64,000 nucleotides of DNA from Rallus limicola (lineage: Eukaryota > Chordata > Aves > Gruiformes > Rallidae): contig JAKCOZ010000612.1 of NCBI GenBank assembly GCA_022605955.1, forward strand, positions 1 to 64,000. Direction: 5' to 3'. Position 1 is the first letter of the stretch, and every line of letters begins with the position of its first letter. Below the pieces are notes generated by a model. That model had not been told where the DNA came from, ran no database searches, and saw only the letters and a list, made by a program, of their open reading frames with translations. The translations under genes and the position numbers were made by a program. Shown here piece by piece: positions 10,777 to 22,174 of the stretch.

Positions 10777-12080
10777 GGATCTGAGCAAATCCCAGCTGGC
10801 ATTTTGGCATCTGTCAGCAGGCAGAGGACCTGGCAGCTCAAGGAAACATGGTGAGCATCCTCCTCCACATAACTAACTCATCCTAACCCTCCAAGCCTTC
10901 AAAATTCCCTGCTCAACCATCCACTTCTTGAGTGTGGGATCATTTCCAAGGCAGGGAAAGATAGGTGTGTCATTCCAGCCATTGAACCCCCCCCCCAAAC
11001 CCTGCTGCTCCACAAATAGATAACCCCATTCCCAATGCTCCACGGTGTGTAAAGGAGCATGGAGAGCACAAGGCAGTGCTGTAGATCCTCCAGCACTTAG
11101 TGGCAGAGAGATTCTGTTGGTTTATCTTCTCACCAAAGGCCTTTTTTCCTCTGTGAACCTCCCCAGCAATGGGATCCTGTGGGAAGGTGCTCCACAGCTG
11201 AATGAGGGCTGGGCAGAAGCTTCCCTTCCTAGAGCCAGTCTTCAGGTAGGGAGGCAAGAAAGAGAGAGTGAGGAAAAAAACCCAGGATTTGGGGCACTGA
11301 AACCAAAAAACTCTCCAGCTTGGGGTGAAGTGGCTCCTCATCTTTCTCAACAACCTTGGCAACACCACAAGTAACATGAAATTCAAGAGCACTTACACAT
11401 AGGGAACATATGGGATAGTGCAGGCAGGTCCAAGCCCTGCCACCACCTTGCCTGGGCTTGGCCAGCTCCTTCCCCACCCCACACTTGACCAGGAGATGGC
11501 TGAGCAAGGTCTCCAAGGGATGGTGGTCCTTCTCCCCTCACTTGCTTTCTGGCTTCCTGTGGGTTTTGAAGCCCTGTGGGGCTCCTTGCTTTCTGGGCTG
11601 CCATTCCTCTGTCATATGTAGCAATTAAAGGTGATTTTCTTCCCCCCCCCCCTTTCCCCCAGTGTTCTTAATGAAGCTTCTAATTAACTCACTTCTGATG
11701 CTCAGCACTGTTTGCATGCTGACCTCATCAGAGATGTCAGCACAGCTCTTCAGTAACACCCCCCTCCTGGCTTATTTTATAAAACACCCAACCATTTGGT
11801 CATCACCCAAATCTCAGGGGCTCTCTGCATGAGGAACATCACACTGCCCAAAGCTCCTCCCTCAAGTTTCCAGCCCACTGGGTCACTTAAATCCTTTGCA
11901 ACCCAAGCTGGTTCTTACCTGACTGGGGAAACCCATTGTGTTTCTCAAGGTGAGTCTAGTCCACAAAGGTATTTCACCTTCCTGTGCTCCCACAGTTGCT
12001 CCTTGGTTGGATTCATGGGCAAAGATCTTCACCCAGGAGCCCCAGGGAGAGACATCTTCTGCACAAAGTGGGCAGAGAAG
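9727..12080. other. Intergenic unique sequence
   Basis: No gene recognised. Contains an AC microsatellite and a compact patch near 11620-11790 with AT-rich cores (caattaaag, ctaattaac) next to a C run, which could be a non-coding conserved element but cannot be tested here. Confidence 0.55.
10741..10774 (+). repeat. (AC)17 microsatellite
   Basis: Seventeen uninterrupted AC units following gcaaggt. Confidence 0.95.
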
Positions 12081-12735
12081 CAGAGAATCCCAGCCTGGTC
12101 TGGGTTGGAAGGGACCCCAAGGGTCACAGAGCTCCAACCCCCTGCCACAGGCAGAGACACCAACCTCCAGGCCTGGAGCTACACAAGGTTGCCCAGGGCC
12201 CCAGCCAACCTGGCCTTGAACACCCCCAGGGATGGGGCACCCACCCCCTCTCTGGGCAGCCTGTTCCAGCCCCTCACCACTCTCTCTGCAAAGAACTTCC
12301 CCCTAAGATCTCCTCTAACCCTTCCCTCCTTCAGCTTCACTCCATCCCCCTTGTCCTGCCAGTCTCTGCCCTTGAACAAGCTGATTCCCCTCCTGTGTCT
12401 CTGCTCCCTTCAGGGACTGGCAGGCTGCAATGAGGTCCCCCCACAGCCTTCTCTTCTCCAGGCTGACCCAGCCCAGCTCCCTCAGCCTCTCTCCAGAGGG
12501 GAGCTGCTCCAGCCCTCTGAGCATCTCCATGGCTCCTCTGACCCCTCTCCAACAGCCCCACATCTCTCTTGTGCTGGGGCCCCAGCTCTGGACACAGGAC
12601 TCCAGCTGGGGCCTCCCCAGGGCAGAGCAGAGAGGGACAATCCCCTCCCTGTCCCTGCTGCCACCCCTCTGCTGATGGAGCCCAGGATCCCATCGCCCTT
12701 CCCAGCTGCCAGAGCCACTGCTGGCTCAGGGGAAG
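12081..12735 (-). mobile_element. CR1 group A, left arm of a head-to-head pair
   Basis: Minus-strand CR1 with its 3' end at 12081 (cagagaatcccagcc) and ORF2 C-terminal sequence reaching the region encoding CPELGP and [16 protein letters not shown]. It extends about 300 bp further 5' than the 9.2-kb copy. Its 5' end abuts a plus-strand CR1 across a 21-bp spacer. Confidence 0.92.
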
Positions 12736-12736
12736 T

Positions 12737-12755
12737 CTCTCATGTTCCATGAGAG
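12737..12755. repeat. Perfect 8-bp palindrome at CR1 junction
   Basis: ctctcatg-ttc-catgagag: 8-bp arms and a 3-base loop, placed exactly between the two inverted CR1 elements. Confidence 0.9.
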
Positions 12756-12756
12756 G

Positions 12757-13115
12757 CCTCATTGCAGCCTGCCAGTCCCTGAAGGGAGCAGAGACACAGG
12801 AGGGGAATCAGCTTGTTCAAGGGCAGAGCCTGGCAGGACAAGGGGGATGGGGTGAAGCTGGAGGAGGGAAGGGTTAGAGGAGATCTTAGGGGGAAGTTCT
12901 TTGCAGAGAGAGTGGTGAGGGGCTGGCAGGGGCTGCCCAGAGAGGGGGTGGGTGCCCCGTCCCTGGGGGTGTTCAAGGCCAGGTTGGCTGGGGCCCTGGG
13001 CAACCTTGTGTAGCTCCAGGCCTGGAGGTTGGTGTCCCTGCCTGTGGCAGGGGGTTGGAGCTCTGTGACCCTTGGCGTCCCTTCCAACCCAGACCAGGTT
13101 GGGATTCTCTGATTC
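12757..13115 (+). mobile_element. CR1 group A, right arm of a head-to-head pair
   Basis: Plus-strand CR1, 5'-truncated at cctcattgcagcctgcc, ending with gggattctctgattc. It is nearly complementary to 12081-12436, so the locus can fold into a stem of about 350 bp with a loop of about 320 bp. Confidence 0.92.
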
Positions 13116-13640
13116 ACTGCCCAGGCAGGATCCTGGCATCCACAACCTCTGCAGCCTAAAAAAAACCACCTTGCAGCATTGTCTGGGGGTCTCAGCATCC
13201 CAGCACCCTGACACAGGGGTTCCAACACCCTCCCTGGGGTCCTAGAGCAGCCCACGTGCTGGGTACCCTGCAGGCCTGGCTCATGGATGGCAGGAGATGG
13301 AATTAATTAGTGAGACAGAGTGGATAATAACATGTTTTTTAAAGCCTGGTGTTTGCAGCAGACTTCTCTGGAGTGGGTTATTTATAGGACGTGTCTATAA
13401 CGTAAATAAAGCAGCCAAATTTTGCCCTGATGCTCCTGGGGGGATGGTGCTGGATGGGTACAGGGAGGGGAAGGTGGGGGGACACTCTCACACCCCCAGC
13501 CCCTCCTCATCTGCAGCAGCCCATTTAGAAGCCAACCACCAGCTCGAGGACCCTGAGCATCTTCTCAGCAGTGACCCTGGTTAAACGAGCTGGCTTGATG
13601 AGCAGACCCTCGTTAGGGCACCACAGCACTACCCCCCCTC

Positions 13641-13672
13641 CCTGGCCTTGGCCCTGGCCCTGGCCCTGGCCC
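13641..13672 (+). repeat. (CCCTGG)n hexamer tract
   Basis: About five head-to-tail hexamers, cctggc drifting to cttggc. Simple repeat. Confidence 0.85.
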
Positions 13673-14439
13673 CTCCTATAGGACCCAGAGGAGGAGGATT
13701 TGATGCTCACTGAGAACTGGACCTGCTGCTTCACTAAGGCTTCATCCCAGCCCTGAGCCCTGTCCATATCTTGAGCAGGGCCTAGACTGGGCAAAGATGT
13801 CTCCCAGACCAGTTGGGAACTTGGGGGAGTTTTCTGACACCCCCTCGTCCATCTGTACCCCCTGCTCGCCCCAAGGGAGCTTGGCATCAGCTGGAAGGGA
13901 TGCTACAGCCACCTCCCCACACCAGGAGCACCAAAACTCCTCCCACCACCCTCTCTTCATCTTCTTTGTGGTCTTCATCATTGTTTTTTCCTCCTCCTCT
14001 TCACCCCTTATTCTCTCTGGTTGCTCCCAGGTGTTTAATACTTGCCCCAAGTTTAACCCCTTGCTGCCCTCCTGCCTGCAGCTGCCTGGCCTGGGACAGC
14101 AGTGACAGATGCTACCAGCAGCAGATTGTCCTCAAACCTTACCAAGCTTATCCATGCTTACAACACTTCCCCCCCAAAACCCCTCATTTAATTCACCCCA
14201 GTCAATGACGGGGTTGCGGCCACGCTCCACCCGTGCCTCAGTTTCCCCGCTCTTGCTTGGGAAAACCCCCCCCAAAACAGCCAGTGGGAAGCTGAGCTGG
14301 TGGCAGGGAGGATAAAGCAAGCCAAACACGGCCTTAGAGCCACGTCAAAAGGAGAACCACCACCCACAGCTGTGACAAATGCCTTTGTCTGGCTCCCAAG
14401 TGGAATAGCTAACACCCTGAGAGCGGTGGCTGCTGCTGC

Positions 14440-14720
14440 TCTGGAGTGGTAGGTGTATAAATATCTAGTGAATAAAATGAAGAGTTTTGTTTGTTCAGCT
14501 CTTATCTAATTTAATAGCTTCTGGGTGAGCAATTACTCTCTGTAACAAGAGCAAATAAGCAGCATTAGTGTAATTGGTTGAGTATTACTCTGCTTTATGC
14601 TATATAATGCAACATTAGGACCTCAGCATTTATTCTTAAAAGAAAGGGGTTTTATTTTTTGCTCTGGTCAAGGCTGGAGGGGTGTTTGGTGTGGGTTAGC
14701 TCCTTTTTTTTTATTATTTT
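14440..14720. promoter_or_regulatory. Candidate AT-rich non-coding element
   Basis: A 280-bp AT-rich island in GC-rich surroundings. It has several homeodomain-type cores (taattta, gcaattac, tgtaattgg, attactc) and is free of recognised repeats. Such composition is typical of vertebrate conserved non-coding elements, but conservation cannot be checked from one sequence. Confidence 0.2.
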
Positions 14721-16283
14721 TTCCATTCCCAGCTAGGAAAAACACCTGTTTGTTTGTTTGTTAACCTTAATATTTGCTTCAGAATGAAACCTCTCTCCCA
14801 GAGAAAGGTGGGAGAGGTCTCACTGTGGATTTGGATGCACCTCACCGTGATGCTTATCCTTTCTCCCAGCCAAAACAAGGCTGAAACCAACCCAGGAGGC
14901 TCCAAAAAAAAAAAAAAGCTCAGCCAAAAAGCTCAGAAACAGAAGGGAGAAAAAAAAAAATGCCCTTGACAAGAAAGCAAGAGAAATGAGCCCATCAGCT
15001 GGACCAGCTATGTACACACAGGTTTAAATGGTCATTAATGCATCCCTTCCTGCTTGGAATCATATCTGGGTTAATGTCCTCACCAGTGTGAGCTGTGATG
15101 GACATCTCCATTAGGAGCAATTGCAAAAACCAACCAGAACTGTCTGGGGGGGAGGGAAAAAAAGAAGGGAAAAGAGAGAGAGAGAGAGGGAGAAATTGGC
15201 TTTTGGGCCAGGGAGAGGTGGAAATTTCATCTAAATCCACTGATTTGCTCTGCTGCTCAGGAGGAAATGGGAGGAGAAGCTCCTGATCTGTGGGGTGTGT
15301 GTGGTGGGGGGAGAAGGAATTGGGAAATAAAAGCTAAAAAAAGAAAAAATAAAGCCCAAACCACACCACTTTGTTGGTTTGGTTGGGGTTTTTTTTTCAT
15401 TCTGGGCAGGAACAAGCACCTACCTTTCATCAAACAACCCCACATCCTTCTCCTCATATGCCTTGGGAGCTGTGGCAGCTTTGCCCCATGGAGACCTCTC
15501 ACTCTTCTAGCTGTTCAACCCTGGGGAGCAGAAGTCAAGCCCAATTCTTCCCCTGTTCCCCTCTGAAACAGTCCCAGCAGCTCCCAGTGTTCCCAGTTGG
15601 CTCTGGAGGAAGGAGCTGGAAAAAAATGAAGGTGCTTGGTTTGGTTGTGCCTCAGTTTCCCCCTCCCTGCAGAAAAGACATGGGGAAAGGGGCACATCAA
15701 CACCCTGAGCTGTAGCATCCATCCTGCTCCTTGCCTACAACCTGCCCCTCTCCCCCCAGGTGCTGAGCACCCTCAGCTGCTCTCATCCCATCTGACTTCC
15801 CCTCATCTCATCCCTTCCCCACCATCATCATCATCTCATCCCATCCTCAGGAGCCACTCACTTCTGGGAGCAAGGCTGGGCTGAGCCCAACCATGTATGT
15901 GGTGTCACCCTTGGAGAGAAGGACCCAACTCCCTGATGCCCCCATCAAGCTCCCCCCACCTCCACCCCTGACAGCCCTGCCCCTGATCAAGGAGGGGGAA
16001 CAGAAGAAAGGATGGTGAGGGGCTGGGAGGGAGGTTTTAACCTCCCCCAGCATCCATCTACAAGAGGGGTGGCTTGTCCTATGGCAGGAGAAGGAGGGTT
16101 TGTGAGCAGGTGCACTGGTCTGCAAAGGACTGCCCTGAAGATGCAGAGGTCAGGCACTAGCAGCTGCTGGACCAAGGTGGGGAAAGGACAACATCTCATG
16201 ATGCTGTTCCTCGTGTGGGGCAGGGACACTAACACCCCACCCCAGAGAAAGCCACCCCCTCCCTGAAGCAGCAGGCACCCCAC

Positions 16284-16920
16284 AATCATAGAATCCCAGA
16301 ATCCCAGGGGTTAGAAGGGCCCTCCAGAGCTCCTGGGGTCCAACCCCCTGCCAAAGCAGCTCCCAGCTCATATTGCACAGGGCGGTGTCCAGACGGGGCT
16401 GGAATCTCTCCAGAGATGGAGACTCCACACCCCCTGGGCAGCCTGGCCCAGGGCTCTGGCACCCTCACAAGGGAAAAGTTCTTCCCCAGGTTGGTGTGGA
16501 ACTCCCTGTGCTCCAACTTGCAGCCATTGCCCCTTGTCCTGTCCCCACAGACACTGAAAAGGGGCTGCCCAGTTCCCCCTGCATCCCATGCTTGAGATAT
16601 TGATAAACATGAATCAGGTCCCCCCTTAGTCTTCTTTTCTCCAGGCTGAACAGCCCCAGCTCCCTCAGCCTTTCCTCACAGGGGAGATGCTCCAGGCCCT
16701 TCAGCATCTCCATAGCCTCCTCTGGACTCTCTCCAGGAGATCCCTGTCTGTTTGATCCCAGGGAGCCCAGCACTGGACACAACACTGCAGCTGGGGCCTG
16801 AGCAGGGCAGAGCAGAGGGGGAGGATCCCCTCCTGTCACCTGCTGCCCACACTCCTCCTGATGCCCCCAGGATCCCCTTGTCTCTCTCAGCCCCAGGGCA
16901 CACTGCTGGCTCATGGCCAA
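16284..16920 (-). mobile_element. CR1 group B, 5'-truncated
   Basis: Minus-strand CR1 with group B 3' end (aatcatagaatcccagaatc then ggttagaagggccctccaga). The ORF2 end encodes [22 protein letters not shown], followed by YQYLK. The 5' limit falls in the stretch encoding MSQQCALG, so only the last part of ORF2 and the 3' UTR are present. Confidence 0.92.
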
Positions 16921-17311
16921 ACCCCTTTTAAACCCTTTAACTCCCAGCTGGTCCAAGGCTGATTATCGATACCCCCTGGTTTATCCCACCAAAGCCGCCT
17001 GTACCGGGGCATCTAACCCCAGCCCGGAATAGCACCAACCCCCAAATCAGCTCACACTCATTCCCTAACCTTGTTAATCCTACACAGAGGGGGAAGGGGG
17101 TGGAGAAACCCAACCCAACACCAAAAACCAGCCTAGGAGGTCAGGGAATGTCTATTGCAAGCCCCAAGTTGGCTTGATTTTGGTAGAAGCAGTTTCTGCT
17201 CTGCTACAGGCACAGGAGCAGCCGATGAGGCCAGCAGAAAGGGGCTTGGAACAGCTGGGAAGATGAGGTGGCCTTTGCCAAGAAGGATGGAGCAGGCAGC
17301 CAGGATGACAT
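16921..17311. other. Intergenic, nothing recognised
   Basis: A 390-bp spacer between two CR1 insertions; no coding or repeat signal. Confidence 0.6.
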
Positions 17312-18161
17312 CACACAGAACCACCAGGTTGGAAAAGCCCTTTAAGCTCATCCAGTCCAACCATTCCCATCCTGAGCTAAACCAGATCCCTGAGCACCTC
17401 ATCTCCCCTTTCTTTAAACACCCCCAGGGAAGGGGACTCAGCCCCTCCCTGGGCAGCCTGGGCCACAGCCCCACAACTCTGCCAGGGAAGAACTTTGCCC
17501 TCCCAGCTGAGCTGACCCTGCCCTGGCACAGCTTGAGCCCAGTGCCCCTTGTCCCAGCTCCTGGCCCCTGGCTGGAGAGACCAGCGCCCACCTCTCTGCA
17601 CCCTCCTGGCAGGGCAGGGGAGGTGGGGAGAAGGGCTCCCCTCAGCCTCCTCTTCTCCAGCCTCAACACCCCCAGCTCCCTCAGCTGCTCCTCAGAGGAT
17701 TTGCCCTCCAGCCCCTTCCCCAGCCTGGTTGCCCTTCTCTGGACTCACTCCAGCACCTCCATGTCCTTCTGATGCTGAGGAGCCCAGAACTGGCCCCAGC
17801 ACTGGAGGTGCAGCCTCCCCAGTGCCCAGCCCAGGGGCACAATCCCCTCCCCAGCCCTACTGGCCACACTATTTCTGACACAAGCCAGGCTGCCCTTGGC
17901 CTTCCTGGCCCCCTGGGCACACTGCTGGCTCATGGTCAGCCTGCAGCCACCCAACACCCCCAGCTCCTTCTCTGCCTGACAGCTCTCCAGACAGTCTCCC
18001 CCAGCCTGTAGCGCTGCAGGGGGTTGTTGTGTCCCATGTGCAGCACTCTGCCCTGGGCCTTGTTAAACCTCATCCCCTTGGTCTCAGCCCATGGGTCCAG
18101 CCTGTCCAGGTCCCTCTGAAGAGCCTCCTCACCCTACTTGGCAGATCAAAGCTTCCTCCCA
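17312..18161 (-). mobile_element. CR1 group C, 5'-truncated, long copy
   Basis: Minus-strand CR1 with group C 3' end (tcacacagaaccaccaggtt). It runs through the ORF2 C-terminus encoding MSQQCAQGARKAKGS, then LERVQRR-type and EEQLRELGVL-type segments, and up to the stretch around gtccaggtccctctgaagag. It matches the plus-strand copy at 61.1-62.0 kb over its length with small differences. Confidence 0.92.
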
Positions 18162-19607
18162 TGGAGGACATGGGTCCACCACAGAGCAGATCGATGCAGA
18201 GATCACTTTGCTGAGGTTAAGATGAGCTTTTCAGGGAGGGAGGGGTGGGCACAGCAAAGAGAACTGATGTGTCAGGGTGAAATGTGTAGTCCAGAGCTAG
18301 AAAATGTGGATTTCAGGTATGGGGTGTTGGTGTTTGAGCAGTCAACTTCTGGCAAGCAGATGGGTCGTGAGCATCTCAGACCTGGGATAACACTAGTGCC
18401 AGCTGAGGGCTCCTGCAGCAGTGCTGGGCTTTGCCCTCATCAGTGACACTGAAACACAGCCAGCACCTTGCTCTCCATGCTGAAGGACCCACTGGGTCTT
18501 GGGACTTTCTCAGAACAAACTCTCTGCAGCTTCTTATGCCAGAGGAAAGCACTACTGCAAGCTGCTCTGGCCACAAAGCCTGCCTGTGTCATCCTGCTCC
18601 TCCTCCTCCATCCCTCCCCTGCCCCTCACCATGCTGGCCCTGGGGAAATCAAGGCAGCTGCTTCTCCAGCATCACACAAACTCAGTCAATCATGCTCAGA
18701 GCGTGAACATTTAAATACCCCTCAGAGAAGACCTGCCACTGAGATGTTTTCCATCTCCCACCTCTCCTGAATCCTTATCTCCAGCTCAGGCTTTGCTGCC
18801 TCCTCTCCAAGCCTGACAACATCTCCCCTTGCATCTGCCAGCTCCAAGAGATTGCATGGGGATGGGACAGCAAGCCCAAACATAACAAGAAAACAAAAAA
18901 ACCCAGCAAGAGACAACCCAAAACAACCCAGTGTCACCCTGGAGAGTCTCAGCTCAGGCCCAGTGCCACTGGGATGGACCAGTACCCAGCTTAGGATGAG
19001 ATCAGAGAGGACCAGCAGCTTCCTGCCCTCCTACCCAGCACAGAGGGAATCTGCATCAACAGCAGAAAAGAAGCCACCAAACACTATCCCCAGGGATTGG
19101 GACCCCCCTGCCTCAGATTGGGGTGGCAGCCCCCATGATGGAGATGCTGCCCACCCCACTGCTCCTTCCTCTTCAGCAACAGCCCAAAAAACACAACCCC
19201 AAAACCACAGCCTGCTGTGCACAACGTGCTTTGAAACAGAAATGAGAGGGGAGGAAGAGAAAGCAAAGCAGCAAGGCTTGGGAAGCATAATCTTGTTAGA
19301 AACTGAGCTCAGCAGGGATGTGGTGTAATTAATCCTAACAAATTCATCATGGAACAATCCCTCAGTTGGTTTGGGATCAGTCAGGAGCTGGTGTCTGGAC
19401 GATTGTCAGGAGGTAGAAGGTACCTCTGGGTACCTCATGGCAAGAGGAGCAGGATGAATCCTGCCCTTCCTTCTGCTGCTCAGGCTCCCATCACCAACCA
19501 GAGAGGTGGCTACTTCCAAAGGAAACAGGGACCCTGTGAGCTCCTGGGTAACCAAACCACCCCTTCAAGCTGAGATGGGGAGCAGGATGAGCAAACTAAA
19601 CATGAAA
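18162..19607. other. Intergenic unique sequence
   Basis: No gene, CR1 or LTR is recognised in this 1.4-kb stretch. Confidence 0.6.
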
Positions 19608-20250
19608 CAGCAGTGGCTCTGGCAGCTGGGAAGGGCGATGGGATCCTGGGCTCCATCAGCAGAGGGGTGGCAGCAGGGACAGGGAGGGGATTGTCCCTCT
19701 CTGCTCTGCCCTGGGGAGGCCCCAGCTGGAGTCCTGTGTCCAGAGCTGGGGCCCCAGGACAAGAAAGATGTGGGGCTGTTGGAGAGGGGTCAGAGGAGCC
19801 ACGGAGATGCTCAGAGGGCTGGAGCAGCTCCCCTCTGGAGAGAGGCTGAGGGAGCTGGGCTGGGTCAGCCTGGAGAAGAGAAGGCTGTGGGGGGACCTCA
19901 TTGCAGCCTGCCAGTCCCTGAAGGGAGCAGAGACACAGGAGGGGAATCAGCTTGTTCAAGGGCAGAGCCTGGCAGGACAAGGGGGATGGGGTGAAGCTGG
20001 AGGAAGGGAGGTTTAAATTAGATCTTAGGGGGAAGTTCTTTGCAGAGAGAGTGGTGAGGGGCTGGAAGGGGCTGCCCAGAGAGGGGGTGGATGCCCCGTG
20101 TCTGGGGGTGTTCAAGGCCAGGTTGGCTGGGGCCCTGGGCAACCTTGTGTAGCTCCAGGCCTGGAGGTTGGTGTCCCTGCCTGTGGCAGGGGGTTGGAGC
20201 TCTGTGACCCTTGGGGTCCCTTCCAACCCAGACCAGGCTGGGGTTCTATG
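19608..20250 (+). mobile_element. CR1 group A, 5'-truncated
   Basis: Plus-strand CR1 starting at agcagtggctctggcagctg and ending at gggttctatg. It encodes the ORF2 C-terminus with [18 protein letters not shown], and the group A 3' UTR. The reading frame is not intact as a protein and no promoter is present. Confidence 0.92.
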
Positions 20251-20522
20251 GGCATGCTCGGGTGGGCACAGCCAGCCCTCCCCCTTTAAAATGCTATTTA
20301 AGAAAACAAGGCTGAGACCTTCCCAGATTTTAGCTACAGGTTGGAATGATTTGAGTAAATAAATGTGGATGGATTTGCTCTGAATTTTTCCAGGGAATTG
20401 CCTTTTGTTTCTTGTTTTGCAGAAGCACTGCAGCAAGCTCAGCCAATGCATCGAGTGACTGCATCGCTCAGCCTTCCCCATCTCCTCTCAACATCACTGC
20501 AGGAAGCAATTTTTGCCCTAAT

Positions 20523-21125
20523 GAATCCCAGAATCCCAGGGGTTGGAAGGGCCCTCCAGAGCTCATGGGGTCCAACCCCCTGCCAAAGCAGCTCCCAGCT
20601 CATATTGCACAGGGCGGTGTCCAGATGGGGCTGGAATCTCTCCAGAGATGGAGACTCCACACCCCCTGGGCAGCCTGGCCCAGGGCTCCCTCACCCTCAC
20701 TGGGGAAAAGTTCTGCCCCAGGTTGGTGTGGAACTTCCTATGCTCCAACTTGCAGCCATTGCCCCTTGTCCTGTCCCCACAGACACTGAGAAGGGGCTGC
20801 CCATTTCCCCCTGCATCCCATGCTTAAGCTAATTATAGACATTAACATGGTCCCCCCTTAGTCTTCTTCTCTCCAGGCTGAACAGCCCCAGCTCCCTCAG
20901 CCTTTCCTCATAGGGGAGATGCTCCAGGCCCCTAATCATCTTCGTTGCCCTTCTCTGGACTGTCTCCAGGAGATCCCTGGCTGTTTGATCCCAGGGAGCC
21001 CAGCACTGGACACAACACTCCAGATGGGGCCTGAGCAGGGCAGGGCAGAGCAGAGGGGGAGGATCACCTCCTGTGACCCGCTGGCCACACTCCTGATGCC
21101 CCCCAGGATCCCCTTGGCTCTCTTA
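20523..21125 (-). mobile_element. CR1 group B, 5'-truncated
   Basis: Minus-strand CR1 beginning with gaatcccagaatcccagggg. It is about 600 bp, with the same landmarks as the 16.3-kb copy and modest divergence (for example ccctaatcatcttcgttgcc in place of the usual cttcagcatctccat). Confidence 0.92.
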
Positions 21126-22121
21126 ATGCTCTATCCATCTAAAATAGGAAGCATTAAAAACCTGTTGTGCAGGAACAGCTTCAATGTTTCATGAAGATAG
21201 AGACAGACACCTAGACTGACCATCATGCTCTGCCTCTTCAGGTGGTGAAGAAAATAGTAACAAAACACCCTCATCTCTGCCTGCTCCTCCTTGTCAGAGC
21301 CTGGGAACCAGGGCTTATGGAATCCCAGTCATCCCTGAAGCAGGGGTGTGGAAGGGTTTTCCTTCCCAGAGGCTTTCCCAACATTGCCCTCCTCATCCTC
21401 AGCCTTGTCTTGTTGTATCTCCCAATCAAAGCCTGTCAGGCAGCATTAGCCCAGCCTTCCCCTGATCCCTGCCCAGGGAACGTCCCTTGCAAAGCAAATG
21501 TTGCTCGGTGTCAGCAGAAGTGTCTGGAGTGATAAAAGCATTTCAGCAGCAGTGGCTCTGGATGACCAGCCCATGGACATTCCCAAACTATCATCAGATT
21601 TTCTGCTCCACCTACCAGCCCAGCTGAGATTGAATTTTTCATGGTAGCTGGAGACTTTTGCTTCTCCTTCTTTAATCCTCGTGGAGATTTATGGTCCTTT
21701 GGTGGTTTTCCCATCTGTGGAAAAAACCCAACAAACCAAGAGTGGTAATTCTCAGTAGCCTGGGATCTATTTAGCTGTCCCCTACATCCTTTGCATCCAA
21801 AAAAAGCAGAAGGGCTCCTGTGTTCAAAGGAGCCCACAGCCAAGTGTTGGTACCTCCAACCAGCCTCCACCAGGTCCCTCGTTCTGAGACATCCAGCGTT
21901 GGGGTGGCATGAAGACAGGCCCTGGGGAAGATGGGGTATTGGAAGCATGAGTGGAGATGGGATGGAAACCCTTAATTAGCTCCCCAGAGGGAAGAATGGC
22001 AAACTCCTCCTTCATCCCAGTAGGCAATGTCCTGGTGGGTGGAGGCTGGACCAGGAGAGCAGGATCTGTGCTGATGCATCAGGGGTCCCAGTTTCAGCCT
22101 TGGCCACACCAATTCCTCTGT
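21126..22121. other. Intergenic unique sequence
   Basis: About 1 kb with no recognised gene or repeat. Confidence 0.6.
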
Positions 22122-22174
22122 GATGCTGAAGGGCCTGGAGCATCTCCCCTGTGAGGAAAGGCTGAGGGAGCTGG
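22122..22174 (+). mobile_element. 53-bp CR1 group B stub abutting an LTR
   Basis: gatgctgaagggcctggagc through gctgagggagctgg matches the ORF2 end of group B CR1. It stops exactly where the LTR starts (TGTCGCGG). The CR1 break at the 54.4-55.6-kb LTR is at the same base, but here there is no CR1 on the far side of the LTR. Confidence 0.85.

Larger units (their letters stand above)
13116..16283. other. Intergenic unique sequence with AT-rich patches
   Basis: No gene recognised. Includes a CCCTGG hexamer tract (13641-13672), an AT-rich homeodomain-core-rich patch (14440-14720), poly(A) runs near 14905 and 14950, and a (ag)n tract near 15173-15190. Confidence 0.55.

Noticed and set aside
12337..12762. 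Open frames encoding [20 protein letters not shown] peptides, here and at about ten other sites
   Set aside because: They are C-terminal ORF2 remnants of 5'-truncated CR1 elements and not host genes.
12081..13115. Twin-primed single CR1 insertion
   Set aside because: Both arms contain the 3' end, whereas twin priming gives non-overlapping parts of one element.
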